The notes: a model not told the origin generated them from the letters alone. Positions 1 to 10,560 are shown, numbered from the stretch's first letter. The stretch: DNA of 64,000 nt from Tetraselmis striata (GCA_006384855.1 VCJN01002036.1:496001-560000), one strand, 5' to 3'. Numbers and translations: made by a program.

Positions 1-739
1 CGAGTTGGGGCAAGCCCCAACCCGCGGAGCAAAGCATTTCGGGAGTGCGATACATGTGCAACAAAAAAGGCAATGTGAGGGAGGGCTCGGCGCCATAGCT
101 GGAAAATTTTCCCATGCACCAATTATTACCAGGTTTAGGCGGCTTGCTCTGGCGATCTTTTAGTACCCGGGTACTGCTTATCAGCGGTAGTGGATTGGTT
201 ACTGGCCTTTTTGTAATTCACACCAAATCCGAGATAGTACACTGTGTCGCTGTACGACGCGCGCCGATGACGACAAATTGGCGCGCCAATTGCTATCTAA
301 ACATAATCGCTATATCTTTAGGGCTTCATTTAGCATTGTCATTGCGGCTTCGCCGCTTTGAGAAAATTGGGGCTCGGCCCTTATCCTTACGTACGGTTCA
401 TCTATTCGCATAAATACACTAGATACCAGTAGTATATACTGGTTATGTCTCATGGGCTCATGCCTCTTTTTGCTGGCAACCTTTCATAGTTGCTTTTAGT
501 TCTGTTTGTAGTGCGCATATGTTAAAGCACTGATGTAAGTAAGATATTAATGGTAGTATATAGATTTCGGGCCTTGCTGTATAGTTCCTTTTTATGTATA
601 CGTGTAGTATTATTAATTCCACAACAATGTGACGACCTTATTTTGAGTTGGTTCCAAACGTACATGTATTACAGGATAATGGGTGCACGCGTCATTCCCT
701 AATCATTGTTTAACATTAATCGTTACAATACATGTTACT
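1..739. other. Intergenic, no gene recognised
   Basis: No convincing coding region is visible. A perfect 8-bp-stem hairpin (GTTGGGGC, loop AA, GCCCCAAC) lies at 4-21. AT-rich, low-complexity text follows from about 400 onward. A 99-codon open frame at 114-413 has no family resemblance that I recognise and overlaps a dispersed repeat, so it is not called as a gene. Confidence 0.5.
134..224 (+). repeat. Dispersed short repeat P, copy 1
   Basis: This stretch starts with TTTAGGCGGCTTGCT and ends with CTTTTTGTAATTCACACC. The same ordered pieces recur at about 1,771-1,841 and 10,561-10,628, so this is a diverged copy of a dispersed sequence. Its class is unknown. Confidence 0.55.
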
Positions 740-1175
740 TATCTACGGAACATATAATTACATGGGTTAGCTACAAAGGGCGATAAGGAAACCCGAAAAG
801 GCAATAGGAAACGTCCACCACAACAACTGTGAGGTGGAAGTAGCAACATAAGAGGGTGCGGAATGAGCATGGGCGGACGCATCATACTTGGCCGTCTGCA
901 CTCCTGCAGGGAGAATGCCCCCCAAGGTACCATGCACGCAAGCAGACTCGCTGCAACAACCCCTGCCGCGTGCGCGACAGGTGATGGCGGAACTCAGCAG
1001 GATGGTTGGCGACAAAGATCCGGAGAGCATGGACGGACATGCCACGAAGGAAGCATGAAGTCGGGGCAGATGAACCGCCGCCCAGAGAAGTTGCGCACAA
1101 CAAGCAACACCGCGAATATAACTAAACCACCGTCAAAGCGGATTTTCCGAGGTGGCCGCGGTGCTCAAGCAACCA
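740..1175 (-). repeat. Repeat family R, copy 1
   Basis: This block aligns along most of its length with 36,765-37,215 in the same orientation, and its inner end aligns with pieces at 1,425-1,610 (inverted) and about 37,600-37,720. Read on the minus strand, it encodes part of a protein whose C-terminal text (about GILSAGVQMAKS...AHSASSHV) is kept much better in the copies at 36.8-37.2 kb and 1.43 kb. It is the same family, but this copy is more decayed. No known domain was recognised. Confidence 0.6.
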
Positions 1176-1424
1176 CTTATCTACGGAACATCAAGGGATA
1201 TAAGGGAACTCGTACTACGAATAAGTACAGGTATCAGTACTAGGCTCCGAATCGTGTTGTGTACGGGACGGACGGACATACATCGTCCGAGTGCAGGTAA
1301 CGGATAGATTCTTACTAGTAGTATACTCGTAAATACCATATGAAGTAACTTGACAGTTGAATCAGCGATGCGTCGATTTTTCAGAAAATTTCAAAAGAAC
1401 GGGCTCTATCTATATCACTGGCCT

Positions 1425-1610
1425 ACAGTTCCATTCTCTCTGCCGGTGTGCAGATGGCGAAGTCTGATGCGTGGGTTCGTGCCCATTCTGCGTCTTCTCA
1501 TGTTACAGCTTCCATCTCGCAGTCGCTATAGAGGACCTTTCTGGTGGTCCTTTTTTTTGGTGATTTCCCGATATCGCCTTCTGCTGCTAGATTATGTAAA
1601 TAATATTATG
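1425..1610 (+). repeat. Repeat family R, partial inverted copy
   Basis: This is the reverse complement of the 36,780-36,930 part of family R. On the plus strand it reads a short open frame that ends in a stop near 1,533 and carries the family C-terminal signature ILSAGVQMAKS followed by RAHSASSHVTAS. It is only the tail of the unit, followed by about 60 bp of shared 3' sequence. Confidence 0.6.
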
Positions 1611-1635
1611 AATTGCATTGCCAGCGCTTTGAAGT

Positions 1636-1968
1636 AGGTACCAGCAGCGAGCGTTCGCATTGCCAGCGCTTTGAAGTAGTCGCTACCAGAGTTTTTTTTC
1701 CATTACAGCAGCGAGTGGCGAGTACCAGTACCAGTATCTTGGAGATACAGGCTTTTAGGCAGCTTTTAAGGCCGCTTTAGGCGGCAGCTTACTGTGTTGA
1801 TTTTCTAATTCTGTAGAACTGCCCTTTTTGTAATTCACATCATCAGTACCAGTACTAGTACTAGCAGTACTAGTAGCGAGTACCAGTACCAGCAGCGAGC
1901 GTTCGCATTGCCAGCGCTTTGAAGTACCAGAGTATTTTTTTTTCCATTACCAGCAGCGAGTAGCGAGT
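1636..1968 (+). repeat. Short internally repeated tract around the copia target
   Basis: A unit with the words ACCAGCAGCGAGCG and GCCAGCGCTTTGAAGTA occurs near 1,640-1,700 and again near 1,880-1,965, between runs of CAGTACTAG and GTACCAGTACC. The copia element at 1,969 inserted at the right edge of this tract. Repeat P copy 2 lies inside it. Confidence 0.6.
1771..1841 (+). repeat. Dispersed short repeat P, copy 2
   Basis: It shares TTTAGGCGGC, TGTTGATTTTCTAATTCTG and CTTTTTGTAATTCACA with the copy at 10,561-10,628, in the same order and spacing. The first copy (134-224) is more diverged. Confidence 0.65.
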
Positions 1969-2236
1969 TCTTATAGCCCTGGTGCAGGGCACGGGCGTGG
2001 GCCCCTGACGAGGGGCAGCCGAGTGGGAGGGGCAGGAGGATGCGGTGAGGTTAAAGGAAGTGAGCGGCGCCCGCAGCGCCCGCGCCGCCATGTAGCGGCG
2101 CGCGCACCTGGCGGGCGCCAAGGATACTGCTGTCGCAGTGCACATGCGCACACTATACACTGCGGTGTGCACTTGTTGCACACCGCAGTGCACACCGTTG
2201 CACACCGCGATGCGCTAGTACTGCTGTACTATAATA
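1969..2236 (-). repeat. 3' LTR of copia element
   Basis: This 268-bp direct repeat matches 7,116-7,383 without a difference that I could find. It contains a perfect 14-bp-stem, 5-nt-loop hairpin at 2,158-2,190 (arm CACTGCGGTGTGCA). Its ends form a short imperfect inverted repeat (TCTTATAG against TATTATAG). Confidence 0.96.
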
Positions 2237-2258
2237 GCCCCTCTCAATCATAGGCCGG

Positions 2259-5200
2259 TCATACAGTTGACTTAGTGCCCATGCATTGTCTAAACAGCAG
2301 TGTGTGAGTGGGTTCAGGCAAGGCTTTGGTGAGCCCATCGGCCAGCATCTTTGTTGTAGCGATGGGGGTGACAGAGATCGTTCCAGCATCCACTAGGTCT
2401 CGAGTGTAATGATGCTTGATGTCGATGTGCTTGGTTCTGTGCGAAGCCATGGGATTGTTGGCAAGTTTGACTGCTCCCTGGTTGTCTTCATAGACAATGG
2501 TGGGACCTTGTTGTTGTTGGTGGATGTCTTGTAGCAGCTGCCTGAAGTGCACAGTGTTCTGTGCCGCTCTGCTGAGTGCAACGTATTCAGCCTCGGTGGT
2601 GGAGAGCGCTGTGGTCTCTTGTTGTTTGGAGTTCCATCCAATGGCACCACCATTGAGCATGCTGATGTCACCGGACTGAGAGCGCCGGTTGCTGGTGTCA
2701 GCGGCCCAGTCGGAGTCTGAGTAGACTACGAGGCGAGCCCCCCCCGGTTCAGTGGCTCCGTAGGTGATGCCCATGCCAGGGGTGCCCTTGAGATAGCGGA
2801 GTACCCGTTTGAGCTGCATGAGGTGGATCTTCTGCGGGGCAGACTGAAACCTGCTGAGGACGCTGATAGCAAAGGCGAGGTCCGGTCGGGTGCACATCGT
2901 GAGGAAGTTGACAGAGCCCAGGATGGCGCGATACGTTTCATGGTCCTCGCGGGAGAGCGGGGCCTTGTCGGCGTCGCTGGCGCTGGCAAGATCTTTGTAG
3001 TGGCCACTGCCCATGGGGGTCTTGGCCGGGGAGCAGTCCTGCATGCCGTACTTTTCCAACAGTTCGAGCGTGTACTGCTCCTGGGATAGTCGGATGGTGC
3101 CGGAAGCCCAGCAACGAGTGAGGTCCATGCCTAGGACGAAGGCGGCCTCCCCGAAGTCGGTCATGTTGAACTCAGCACCAATCGCGGACTTGGCTGACCG
3201 GATCCACTCAACAGAGTCGGAGACGACGAGGATGTCATCCACATACACAAGGACGATGCAGATGCCGTACCGTGGGTGGTTCATGCTGTACATGCTGGTG
3301 TCGGAGTTGGAGCGCGCAAGGCCAAGACCAGTGAGCGTTTTGTGGATGAGCTCATACCACTCCCGGGAGGCTTGTTTGAGACCGTAGATGCTCTTGAGGA
3401 GGCGAAGGACGTTGTCCGTGCCATCCTCGGCGCCCTTAGGTTGTCGCATGTAGATCTCCTCTTTGAGGGAGGCGTTCAGGAAGGCTGTCTCAATGTCGAT
3501 CTGGTGGATGTGCATGCCGCGGGCAGCGGCCACGGCCAGACACGTGCGGAGGGTGCTGAGCTTGACGACGGGGGAGAAAGTGGCGTGGTAGTCCACCCCG
3601 GCTTGCTGGCTGAAACCCTGAGCCACCAGGCGGGCCTTGAACCTGTTGACGCTGCCATCGGAGTTGGCCTTGACCTTAAAGACCCATTTGTTGCCGATAG
3701 CATGCCGTCCCACCGGGAGACGGGCGTAGGCAAAGGTGTTCCGAGCGCGGAGGGAGCGGAGCTCACTGACGATAGATGCGCGCCACTCTTTGTGGTATTT
3801 GCCAGCAAGTGCCTGCTTGATGGTGTCAGGCACCGGGATGCGGGACGCTGGAGGATACTGGCCCGGAGCGACGGCAGGAGGTACCGGCGAGGCGTCCAGC
3901 TCATGCCAATCGGAGGCCGGGCTGGCCGGAGGCGCGGGGCGCTTGGTAGGACGGGAGAAGACCGGCGTAGCTGTGGCTGCAGCCGCCGCGAAAGGGCTAG
4001 CGAAGCGAGCCGCGTCTTGGGAGGGACCGGCGAGATGAGCACATGTGGGCACGTCGGCTGGGGTGGGCGGCGGAGGCGCATGGGCCGGAATCCCCTCGAG
4101 GAAGGCAACGTGGACGGAGCGAATGACGCGGCCGGACTGGAGATTATACAGCCAATAGCCAGGGCCGTCATCGCACTGACCAACCAGCATACACTTGAGA
4201 GCGCGGGGCTCGAGTTTGAGATGAAAGCGGTCCTCAAGACGGAGGTAGGCAGTGCAACCGAACACACGGAGGTCACTGAGATCGACTTGCGGGACGCCGT
4301 GGAGGAGGCAATAGGGCACTCCACCAGCACCGTTGGCCGCCGACGGCGACGGAAGCCTGTTCGCAAGGAAAGCAGAATGACGCATGGCGAGGCCCCAGAA
4401 CCGGCGAGGCGCGTGGCTGTGTTGCATGAGGCAGACTGCTCGCTGACCCAGACTCCCCCAACGGCGCTCGACGCGACCGAGTTGGTGGTGAGCGTATGGG
4501 GCAGTGAACCTATCAGAGAAGCCACACTCGCGAACCATGGACCGGCAGGCCGTATCGAGGTAGTTGGGGTCACAGTCAAACTTGATGGACGGGGCAAAGC
4601 GGCGCTGACCGGCCTTCGAGCAGATGGTGCGAATTTGCAGCAGGACGAGGCGAAGCTGGGTGATGATATCTCGTTTGGAGGAGAGGGCAGCGAGCCAGAT
4701 GTAGTTGGAGTAGTGATCGATTACACCGAGGAGGAACTTGGCCCCACCTACCCCGGGGACATCCACGGGACCGAAGACATCAGAGCTAAAAGCCGAGAAC
4801 GGCTGAACAACGCTGGCAGGAGCGCGAGAGACGCTAGCGTGTCGCAACTTGCCCATGATGCAGGGCTCGCAGTCTGGCATGGTAGCATCCGCAGCAGCAG
4901 GAACACCAACGACGGACTCCGAGCGAAGCAAGGCCTTCATGCCGTCCCTGCCAGGGTGGCCGAGGCGAAGGTGCAAGCGATGGGCATCAGGCGGCGACTC
5001 AGGCGGGCCCTTATAGGCAAGGCACGCAGATGGAGGGGCTGTACCAGGAGACTCGGAGTGGCCACCGGTGAGAAATGGCAGGTCATTGACCATGGTGAGG
5101 ACAAGGGAGCCGTGAGAGTCCGTGGCGGAGGGCGCCCCTCGAGCAGGATACGAGAAGCTGACGCCGTGCTCGCGACGAAGGTATTCCTGAGAGAGGATGG

Positions 5201-6992
5201 TAGGAGCGCCCCTGGCCGTCATGCCGGGGGCATGTGCCGCGCGCACTGTCAGGGGGCGGCTGACACCATCGGTGTAGACAACGGAGATGTCAATTGAGCC
5301 AAAGCCGAGGATGTCAACGCCGAGGCCAGAGCACGGGACCGGGGTGGTCAAGGGGGAGTAGGCGCGGAAGCGCGAGACGTCGGGTTCCATGCAGATGTTG
5401 GCACCACCGTCGACAAGAAACATGCCGGAGGCGGCGACGGGGAGCGGGGCGGCGGCCTTCCCACAGAATACCGAAAGGAAACCAGCATGGATGCCACTCG
5501 GCCCAGCATGTGCCATCATGGCGTTAGGAGCTGCGCTGTCCGGGTTGCCGAGGAAGGCCATCATGTGGGAGAGTTCATCGGAAAACGCCGATGCAGCCGA
5601 CACGGGAGAAACAACAGCTTGATGAGTGGCGGGGGCAGGAGGCGGCGCAGCAGTTGGCGCAGCCGGAGCCTGGTTCAGGGGGCAGTGCGCATGCCAGTGG
5701 AAACGCTTGCCCTTCCCTTGCGATTCGCAGATGCGGCACGGGGTCGTGGGCGGATGCTGCCGGGCGTTGTTCTGCGGGCCACCACGGGGAGGACGAGCGT
5801 AGGGGGGTCGAGCCGGAGGGGGGGCACGGGCCATAGCGGCGACGACCGCAGCCTCCACCTGCGAGTGCAGCTGAGTGTGCATAGCCGCAGCGAAGGCGGC
5901 AACGTCTTGGCCGGGGCGGATTGGCTTGCTGTCGGGAGTCGTTGGGTGGCGGTGCATCATGTCGCACAGGCGGCCGTAGGAGATGTCCTCCGCCCGAGTC
6001 TCGGCTGCGTCGAGGGCGGAGAGTATGGTGTCTCTGGCGACTGTGTTGTGCATGCCAGCGAGGGTAGCAGCGACGAGCACGTTCTCGTGGAGCACGTTGG
6101 AGTGCAGGGGGACAGGGCTGTCGTTGAGCTCGTGATAGGCGTTCAGCATGCGCTGGGTGAAGGCCCCCTGATCCTCAGACGGTGACTGCGGCTGCTGGAG
6201 AGCCAACAGGTGGCGCACAGTACGAGCCACGCCTCGGCGGTCGAGGTGTGTGCACAGCTGGTCCCAAGCCAGGGTGCCGGGATTGTCGGCGGCAGCGAAG
6301 GTGTCCGAGCGCCTCAAGTTCCGGAGGCGTGTGGCAGCCGTCGGATGAGACTTCATGACAACAGTGAGCGTGGCGGAGAGCTGTTGCTGCAAGAGACTGA
6401 ACGATTCCGCGGTCAGGCCGTGTGCTGGTGGACGAGCCCCAAGGAGGACAGCGACAAGGACGGGGTTGACAGTCGTCAGGTGGGCGAGGAAGTCGTCGCG
6501 GTAGATGGGCCAGGAGTCAGTTGGCGAGAACTGGGAGAGAGCGGTCTTGAGGGAGCGGCCAAGGTCATGCGCGCCGAGCTGGCGAGGGGGCGCGACAGGG
6601 AGAGCGCCAAGATCGTCACCAAGAGAACCAGGAGAGAGCGGGGGCGGCATGGAAGCAGGAACCAGAGCAGGAGCAGGGGCGGACGTGGCGGCATGGTGTG
6701 CTGTGTCGCCTGGGTCAGGCTTGGGCGAGAGCGAGGGCTGGCGCAGCTCTTGCACTACCGCGCGGCTGGCGGCAGCGGCAGCATCGTGCGCGATGGTGCG
6801 CATCTCCGCGACCATCTGGGACATCTGCTCGGCTGAGGCAGCTTGCTGGATCTGCACGGCGCGCTGCGCCGCTGCGGAGCTGACTTGCCCCCAGGAGGCA
6901 GGGGACAGGGGGCCAAAGGACTGACCGAGTGCGGGCCACTGGTCGGAGGATCCGCCTGCGCCTGGCGGCGGCGGGGGCGGGCTGTCGGACAT
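2259..6992 (-). CDS. copia gag-pol polyprotein (retroelement fossil)
   Basis: One open frame of about 1,577 residues if it starts at the first Met outside the LTR (6,992). The frame itself stays open into the LTR, so the start is a choice. Rough positions: Pro/Ala-rich Gag with a zinc-knuckle-like CX2C..H..C cluster near residue 420; aspartic protease LVDGGAN near 527; integrase HHCC near 670-710 and catalytic core 735-830; reverse transcriptase 1,090-1,270 with YVDD; RNase H 1,420-1,520 ending in the usual copia TEAEYVAL region. It looks whole. The long open frames on the opposite strand are composition shadows of this GC-rich gene. Confidence 0.95.
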   Translation of the reverse strand: MSDSPPPPPPGAGGSSDQWPALGQSFGPLSPASWGQVSSAAAQRAVQIQQAASAEQMSQMVAEMRTIAHDAAAAASRAVVQELRQPSLSPKPDPGDTAHHAATSAPAPALVPASMPPPLSPGSLGDDLGALPVAPPRQLGAHDLGRSLKTALSQFSPTDSWPIYRDDFLAHLTTVNPVLVAVLLGARPPAHGLTAESFSLLQQQLSATLTVVMKSHPTAATRLRNLRRSDTFAAADNPGTLAWDQLCTHLDRRGVARTVRHLLALQQPQSPSEDQGAFTQRMLNAYHELNDSPVPLHSNVLHENVLVAATLAGMHNTVARDTILSALDAAETRAEDISYGRLCDMMHRHPTTPDSKPIRPGQDVAAFAAAMHTQLHSQVEAAVVAAMARAPPPARPPYARPPRGGPQNNARQHPPTTPCRICESQGKGKRFHWHAHCPLNQAPAAPTAAPPPAPATHQAVVSPVSAASAFSDELSHMMAFLGNPDSAAPNAMMAHAGPSGIHAGFLSVFCGKAAAPLPVAASGMFLVDGGANICMEPDVSRFRAYSPLTTPVPCSGLGVDILGFGSIDISVVYTDGVSRPLTVRAAHAPGMTARGAPTILSQEYLRREHGVSFSYPARGAPSATDSHGSLVLTMVNDLPFLTGGHSESPGTAPPSACLAYKGPPESPPDAHRLHLRLGHPGRDGMKALLRSESVVGVPAAADATMPDCEPCIMGKLRHASVSRAPASVVQPFSAFSSDVFGPVDVPGVGGAKFLLGVIDHYSNYIWLAALSSKRDIITQLRLVLLQIRTICSKAGQRRFAPSIKFDCDPNYLDTACRSMVRECGFSDRFTAPYAHHQLGRVERRWGSLGQRAVCLMQHSHAPRRFWGLAMRHSAFLANRLPSPSAANGAGGVPYCLLHGVPQVDLSDLRVFGCTAYLRLEDRFHLKLEPRALKCMLVGQCDDGPGYWLYNLQSGRVIRSVHVAFLEGIPAHAPPPPTPADVPTCAHLAGPSQDAARFASPFAAAAATATPVFSRPTKRPAPPASPASDWHELDASPVPPAVAPGQYPPASRIPVPDTIKQALAGKYHKEWRASIVSELRSLRARNTFAYARLPVGRHAIGNKWVFKVKANSDGSVNRFKARLVAQGFSQQAGVDYHATFSPVVKLSTLRTCLAVAAARGMHIHQIDIETAFLNASLKEEIYMRQPKGAEDGTDNVLRLLKSIYGLKQASREWYELIHKTLTGLGLARSNSDTSMYSMNHPRYGICIVLVYVDDILVVSDSVEWIRSAKSAIGAEFNMTDFGEAAFVLGMDLTRCWASGTIRLSQEQYTLELLEKYGMQDCSPAKTPMGSGHYKDLASASDADKAPLSREDHETYRAILGSVNFLTMCTRPDLAFAISVLSRFQSAPQKIHLMQLKRVLRYLKGTPGMGITYGATEPGGARLVVYSDSDWAADTSNRRSQSGDISMLNGGAIGWNSKQQETTALSTTEAEYVALSRAAQNTVHFRQLLQDIHQQQQGPTIVYEDNQGAVKLANNPMASHRTKHIDIKHHYTRDLVDAGTISVTPIATTKMLADGLTKALPEPTHTLLFRQCMGTKSTV

Positions 6993-7115
6993 ACAAACGC
7001 TCACGGAAAAACCGGGCGACAGGCCAGGAGGGCGCGCCGTGCAGGCGGGCGCGGCGCGACGAGACGGAGCACACAGCGGGAAGCGACGCTGTGAGGCTAG
7101 GAGGGCATCATAACC

Positions 7116-7383
7116 TCTTATAGCCCTGGTGCAGGGCACGGGCGTGGGCCCCTGACGAGGGGCAGCCGAGTGGGAGGGGCAGGAGGATGCGGTGAGGTTA
7201 AAGGAAGTGAGCGGCGCCCGCAGCGCCCGCGCCGCCATGTAGCGGCGCGCGCACCTGGCGGGCGCCAAGGATACTGCTGTCGCAGTGCACATGCGCACAC
7301 TATACACTGCGGTGTGCACTTGTTGCACACCGCAGTGCACACCGTTGCACACCGCGATGCGCTAGTACTGCTGTACTATAATA
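7116..7383 (-). repeat. 5' LTR of copia element
   Basis: This is the partner of 1,969-2,236 and is apparently identical. The promoter-bearing LTR for the minus-strand element would be this one. The same 14-bp-stem hairpin is at 7,305-7,337. The downstream leader (about 6,993-7,115 on the minus strand) carries the half-tRNA-like primer site. Confidence 0.96.
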
Positions 7384-9293
7384 CGAGTACCAGAACTCAT
7401 AGCCTCCCAACCGTGAGATCGTAATCGGACGGCTGTGTAATTAAGGACCGTGGGCGGGCGGGCGGGCGGGCGGGTGGAGTATAGTACTTAGTAGTACATT
7501 CCAGTAGATAAGCGCTTTAGTCATGCACCCATAGGCCCGATCCGCTGCACTATACTGGTACCCGTACGGCAATAAAGCTCATCACCGCCGAAAAATCGAC
7601 ACTTCGCTGGATAAACGGAAAACTGACATTATACGAGTACGGGTGGAACTAGGGGAAATTGCTTTGCTTGGTAATACCAAAAGTGATGAAAATCAAGATA
7701 CGTGTCCGGACGCAGGCAGGCAGACAGGCACCGCCCCGCTTTCGATTTCGTACATGAAATTGCTACAGTACCTGATGCTTCTCGACGGAATTCTATGCGA
7801 GTCGGCACGGGGCATTTAAGGTTTAGCCGCTCTGCATTGCAGTATTTTATAGAACATTTACCGCACCAATGTCGAACTTCGGGCGCTCAACATGGACAAG
7901 TGAATAATAATCAGTCAACATACGGGTACGGATTTGAATTCGAATTTAGGATCATTGCTATATTATATTCTTCGCGATTAAATCATAATCGTTATATCAA
8001 TCTATAACAATATATGTAACAATAGCGATAACATCCTATCATCGTTGCTGCAATGTTGCATCACTGCATAAGCATCGCATCGTCATCGTCATTATGTTTA
8101 CAACCAATAGTTGGGGTTTCTTTCCGCCTGGCGCGCAGTGCGCGTGTTTGCTTGCGACACGTCAATCCACGTGGCACGCATGCGACGTGCGCAGCTACTA
8201 CACAACTTACTAAGCACGAGCATGGATCGGTGTATTGCAGGCGTGCTACGGCACCCAAATTAGACGTGACAACGAGCACGGTCAACTCCAGCTCATCGCT
8301 GTGAGTTTGACCCCGCTCGAGGCGGCAGTATTATATATATAAAAACAAGTGAGCTCTCAGATGTCCTCATATTCCATCTTCGCGCCCCGCCTACCACGTG
8401 GCGGGCCGCGTCGATGCCCGTGGGTTCGTTCCGTGCAAGCAAGACGCTTTTGCTTTCCCGCACGCTAGACCCGCCGTCCTCCGACCGCCGGTAGAACGTC
8501 TTCCTTAATGCAAATAGCAAGTCTCTGTCGGTTTTGCTGACGGTCGCCGACATTAACTCGCATTTTCGAGAGACGAGTACTAATGAGACATCGCGCCTCT
8601 CTTTTCTCCCTCGAGCCCCCATTCCGACCACGCATGCTGCGCGAGTTGGTGGTAATGGTGTCCTCCACTCCCCCTTTGCGTGCCCTCGCCGATATGGCAC
8701 GCTCCCTCTTGGCGCCGACTTCCCAACGCCTCGGCCGATACAATTTCATACCCCTTCACTGGACGTGATTCCGCACCCGGCTAGTGGCCGACTCAACTGC
8801 CGTGATCGAACGCGGTTACGACTCGGCCTTTGTACGGGCAGGTGTTGGTTGGCGCTGCGGCGCCCGCCATTCTACGGACGTGTGCTGCCGGCGCGGCAGC
8901 TGCGATCGGGCGCCATGTATAGTCGCGAAATAAAAACCCCCGGCGGGCAGACGGTGCTCATTCGTCCCCATGGTAACGCACCCCATGATCGCAGTTGCGC
9001 AATCCCCCATTATGGGACCGGCTCTGGCCAGCACTATAATGGCCTCAGGTAGTGCTGATCTGCTGCAGGCGCCGCCGGAGGATGGGCCAGCCGAAGATTG
9101 ACCAAAGGTTGGGGCACCATCCGTGGTGTAGGCGCATCGCGACGGCTTCAACAGCAGACTTCAACAAGAGCGAGTAGACCGAAATCTCTCTTTAATTTCA
9201 CTCTAATCTAAAGTTAATGGCATCTGCTACTCAATTTGAAGTTCATTGAAATCGAATCAACCTTACCTTGAAATACGGACAAACCTCACAATA

Positions 9294-9560
9294 TCACACA
9301 TGGGCTAGATATCGTGGACTCGTGTGTGAATGGTCCAAGTATCACGCTCCATGCGTACATGGGCCGGTCCGTGTGTACATGGGCATTTGTCGAGGGCAGT
9401 CCATGCATACATGGGTCAGCCACCGACTCGTGTGGATCTGGACCGTTTCCAATTAATTCCATATGTACATAGTACGGGCCATATGGACATGCGTTAATGG
9501 AGGCTACATGTCCACATGGACCGCACCATGTACACATGGGCCGTATATCCACATCGCATT
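9294..9560. repeat. Degenerate ACATGGGCC-type palindromic tract
   Basis: The words ACATGGGC, TACATGGGCCG, GTCCACATGGACC and their complements recur about eight times in both orientations over some 260 bp. This gives many overlapping short inverted repeats. It looks like a decayed minisatellite or a foldback-type sequence. No function is implied. Confidence 0.6.
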
Positions 9561-9575
9561 GCTCAGCATCTGTAC

Positions 9576-9576
<1 letters not shown>

Positions 9577-9608
<32 letters not shown>
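9577..9608 (+). repeat. (GATA)8 microsatellite
   Basis: A perfect tetranucleotide run of about eight GATA units follows the palindromic tract directly. Confidence 0.95.
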
Positions 9609-9860
9609 CAGACTAGCGTTATATTATGTAATACACCGGTACCCGTGGCGGCGGTGGCCATAAAGGAATATAATATTGTCGCTAAGCGCTAATGCATGTG
9701 TAACAATAAATGTAATCGGGAGTAGTGACCCACATTTTTTGTTGTCACGTCGTTTATATCGATCGTTGATCGCAGGAATCATTATACTATATCGAGCGGC
9801 AGTACGAGCGCTACCAGTAGTCGCTGTGTTCACGACCTAGGTATCGCGGTACGGCGGGAG

Positions 9861-10232
9861 GTGGATGACTTGTTCCAGCAGGCAGTGCCTCTCGGCAACA
9901 CCGTACCCAGGGATGAACTCAAGGACCTAGTGCCGGACGCAGAGCTCTCCCTTCCGGCGTTCAACGTCGTGACCGGGAGCTATGATCCCCGGAGCTTGAA
10001 GTCCACGCTGCTGGAGTTCAAGATTATGCGGTACGGGGTCAAGTACACTTCAGTGCCCCGGGCCACGGCTGTGGATCGGTTTGAGCGCTCCCTGTTGGGC
10101 GACATACAACGGGGGTTGGCTGCGCGGGCAGCGGCGTGGCACAACACAGAGCCCGGAGAGAAGGGTCCTCTTCGAGACATCCTGGATATGTCGGAGTACA
10201 TACACGGGCATGGTATTCGGCACAGTGGGTGA
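9861..10232 (+). other. Unrecognised open frame, possible mobile-element piece
   Basis: A 123-codon frame with even, protein-like composition (acidic and hydrophobic residues mixed, few Pro/Arg runs), unlike the shadow frames around it. It begins MDDLFQQAVPLGN and ends before a run of further short frames. I do not recognise it. It lies between dispersed repeats, so a gag-like or other element fragment is as likely as a host exon. No splice partner was found. Confidence 0.25.
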
Positions 10233-10560
10233 GGTGAGCAAGGGGGTGCACCGCACAGTGCGTGGTATCGCATGCTTGGCTGCGGATCGGGGTGCCCTCT
10301 CATCGCGGGGCACTCGGTGCATCACCCGGGCTCACCAGGAGGCCTTGCTCGCAAGAGATTTCCTCGGGGTCCTGAGCTTGGTGGCCGCGCGCTCGAGAGC
10401 GCGCTCGCTGCCTCATCAGACGGCGCAGATTCGTCTGCCATCCCGTTGCTGAAGCTGCACAGCACGTCCGAGGATCACCCACACACACACGTGCTCGCGT
10501 GGCCCGGACTCTGAACCGTGCGCGCATCACTCATCCATCCCGCCTTATGCGGGATGCGGG

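Larger units (their letters stand above)
1964..7388 (-). mobile_element. Ty1/copia LTR retrotransposon, whole-looking
   Basis: A complete copia-type (Pseudoviridae-like) element on the minus strand. It has two 268-bp LTRs (1,969-2,236 and 7,116-7,383) that look identical, flanked by a 5-bp target duplication CGAGT (1,964-1,968 and 7,384-7,388). One long gag-pol frame lies between them, with domain order Gag, protease, integrase, reverse transcriptase, RNase H, which is diagnostic for copia. Beside the 5' LTR (minus-strand sense), the stretch GGTTATGATGCCC resembles the complement of the initiator tRNA-Met anticodon arm. This is the half-tRNA primer site known from Drosophila copia. A purine tract (TTGAGAGGGGC) abuts the 3' LTR. 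The LTRs begin TATTATAG and end CTATAAGA rather than TG...CA. I see no breaks. Identical LTRs imply a very recent insertion. Confidence 0.97.
7389..9860. other. Intergenic, simple repeats only
   Basis: No gene was recognised. The stretch holds a (GGGC)n tract at about 7,452-7,477, an AT-rich segment at 7,900-8,100 and a GC-rich segment at 8,350-9,060 with overlapping open frames on both strands. None of these frames has a domain that I know. A palindrome-rich tract and a GATA microsatellite near 9.3-9.6 kb are listed separately. Confidence 0.5.

Noticed and set aside
3276-5297. 673-codon open frame on the plus strand
   Set aside because: It lies antisense to the copia pol gene. GC-rich codon use leaves the opposite strand open, and it has no domain of its own.
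9861-10232. Assignment of this frame as a host gene
   Set aside because: No family match and no splice partner, and it lies between dispersed repeats. Kept only as an unrecognised frame.
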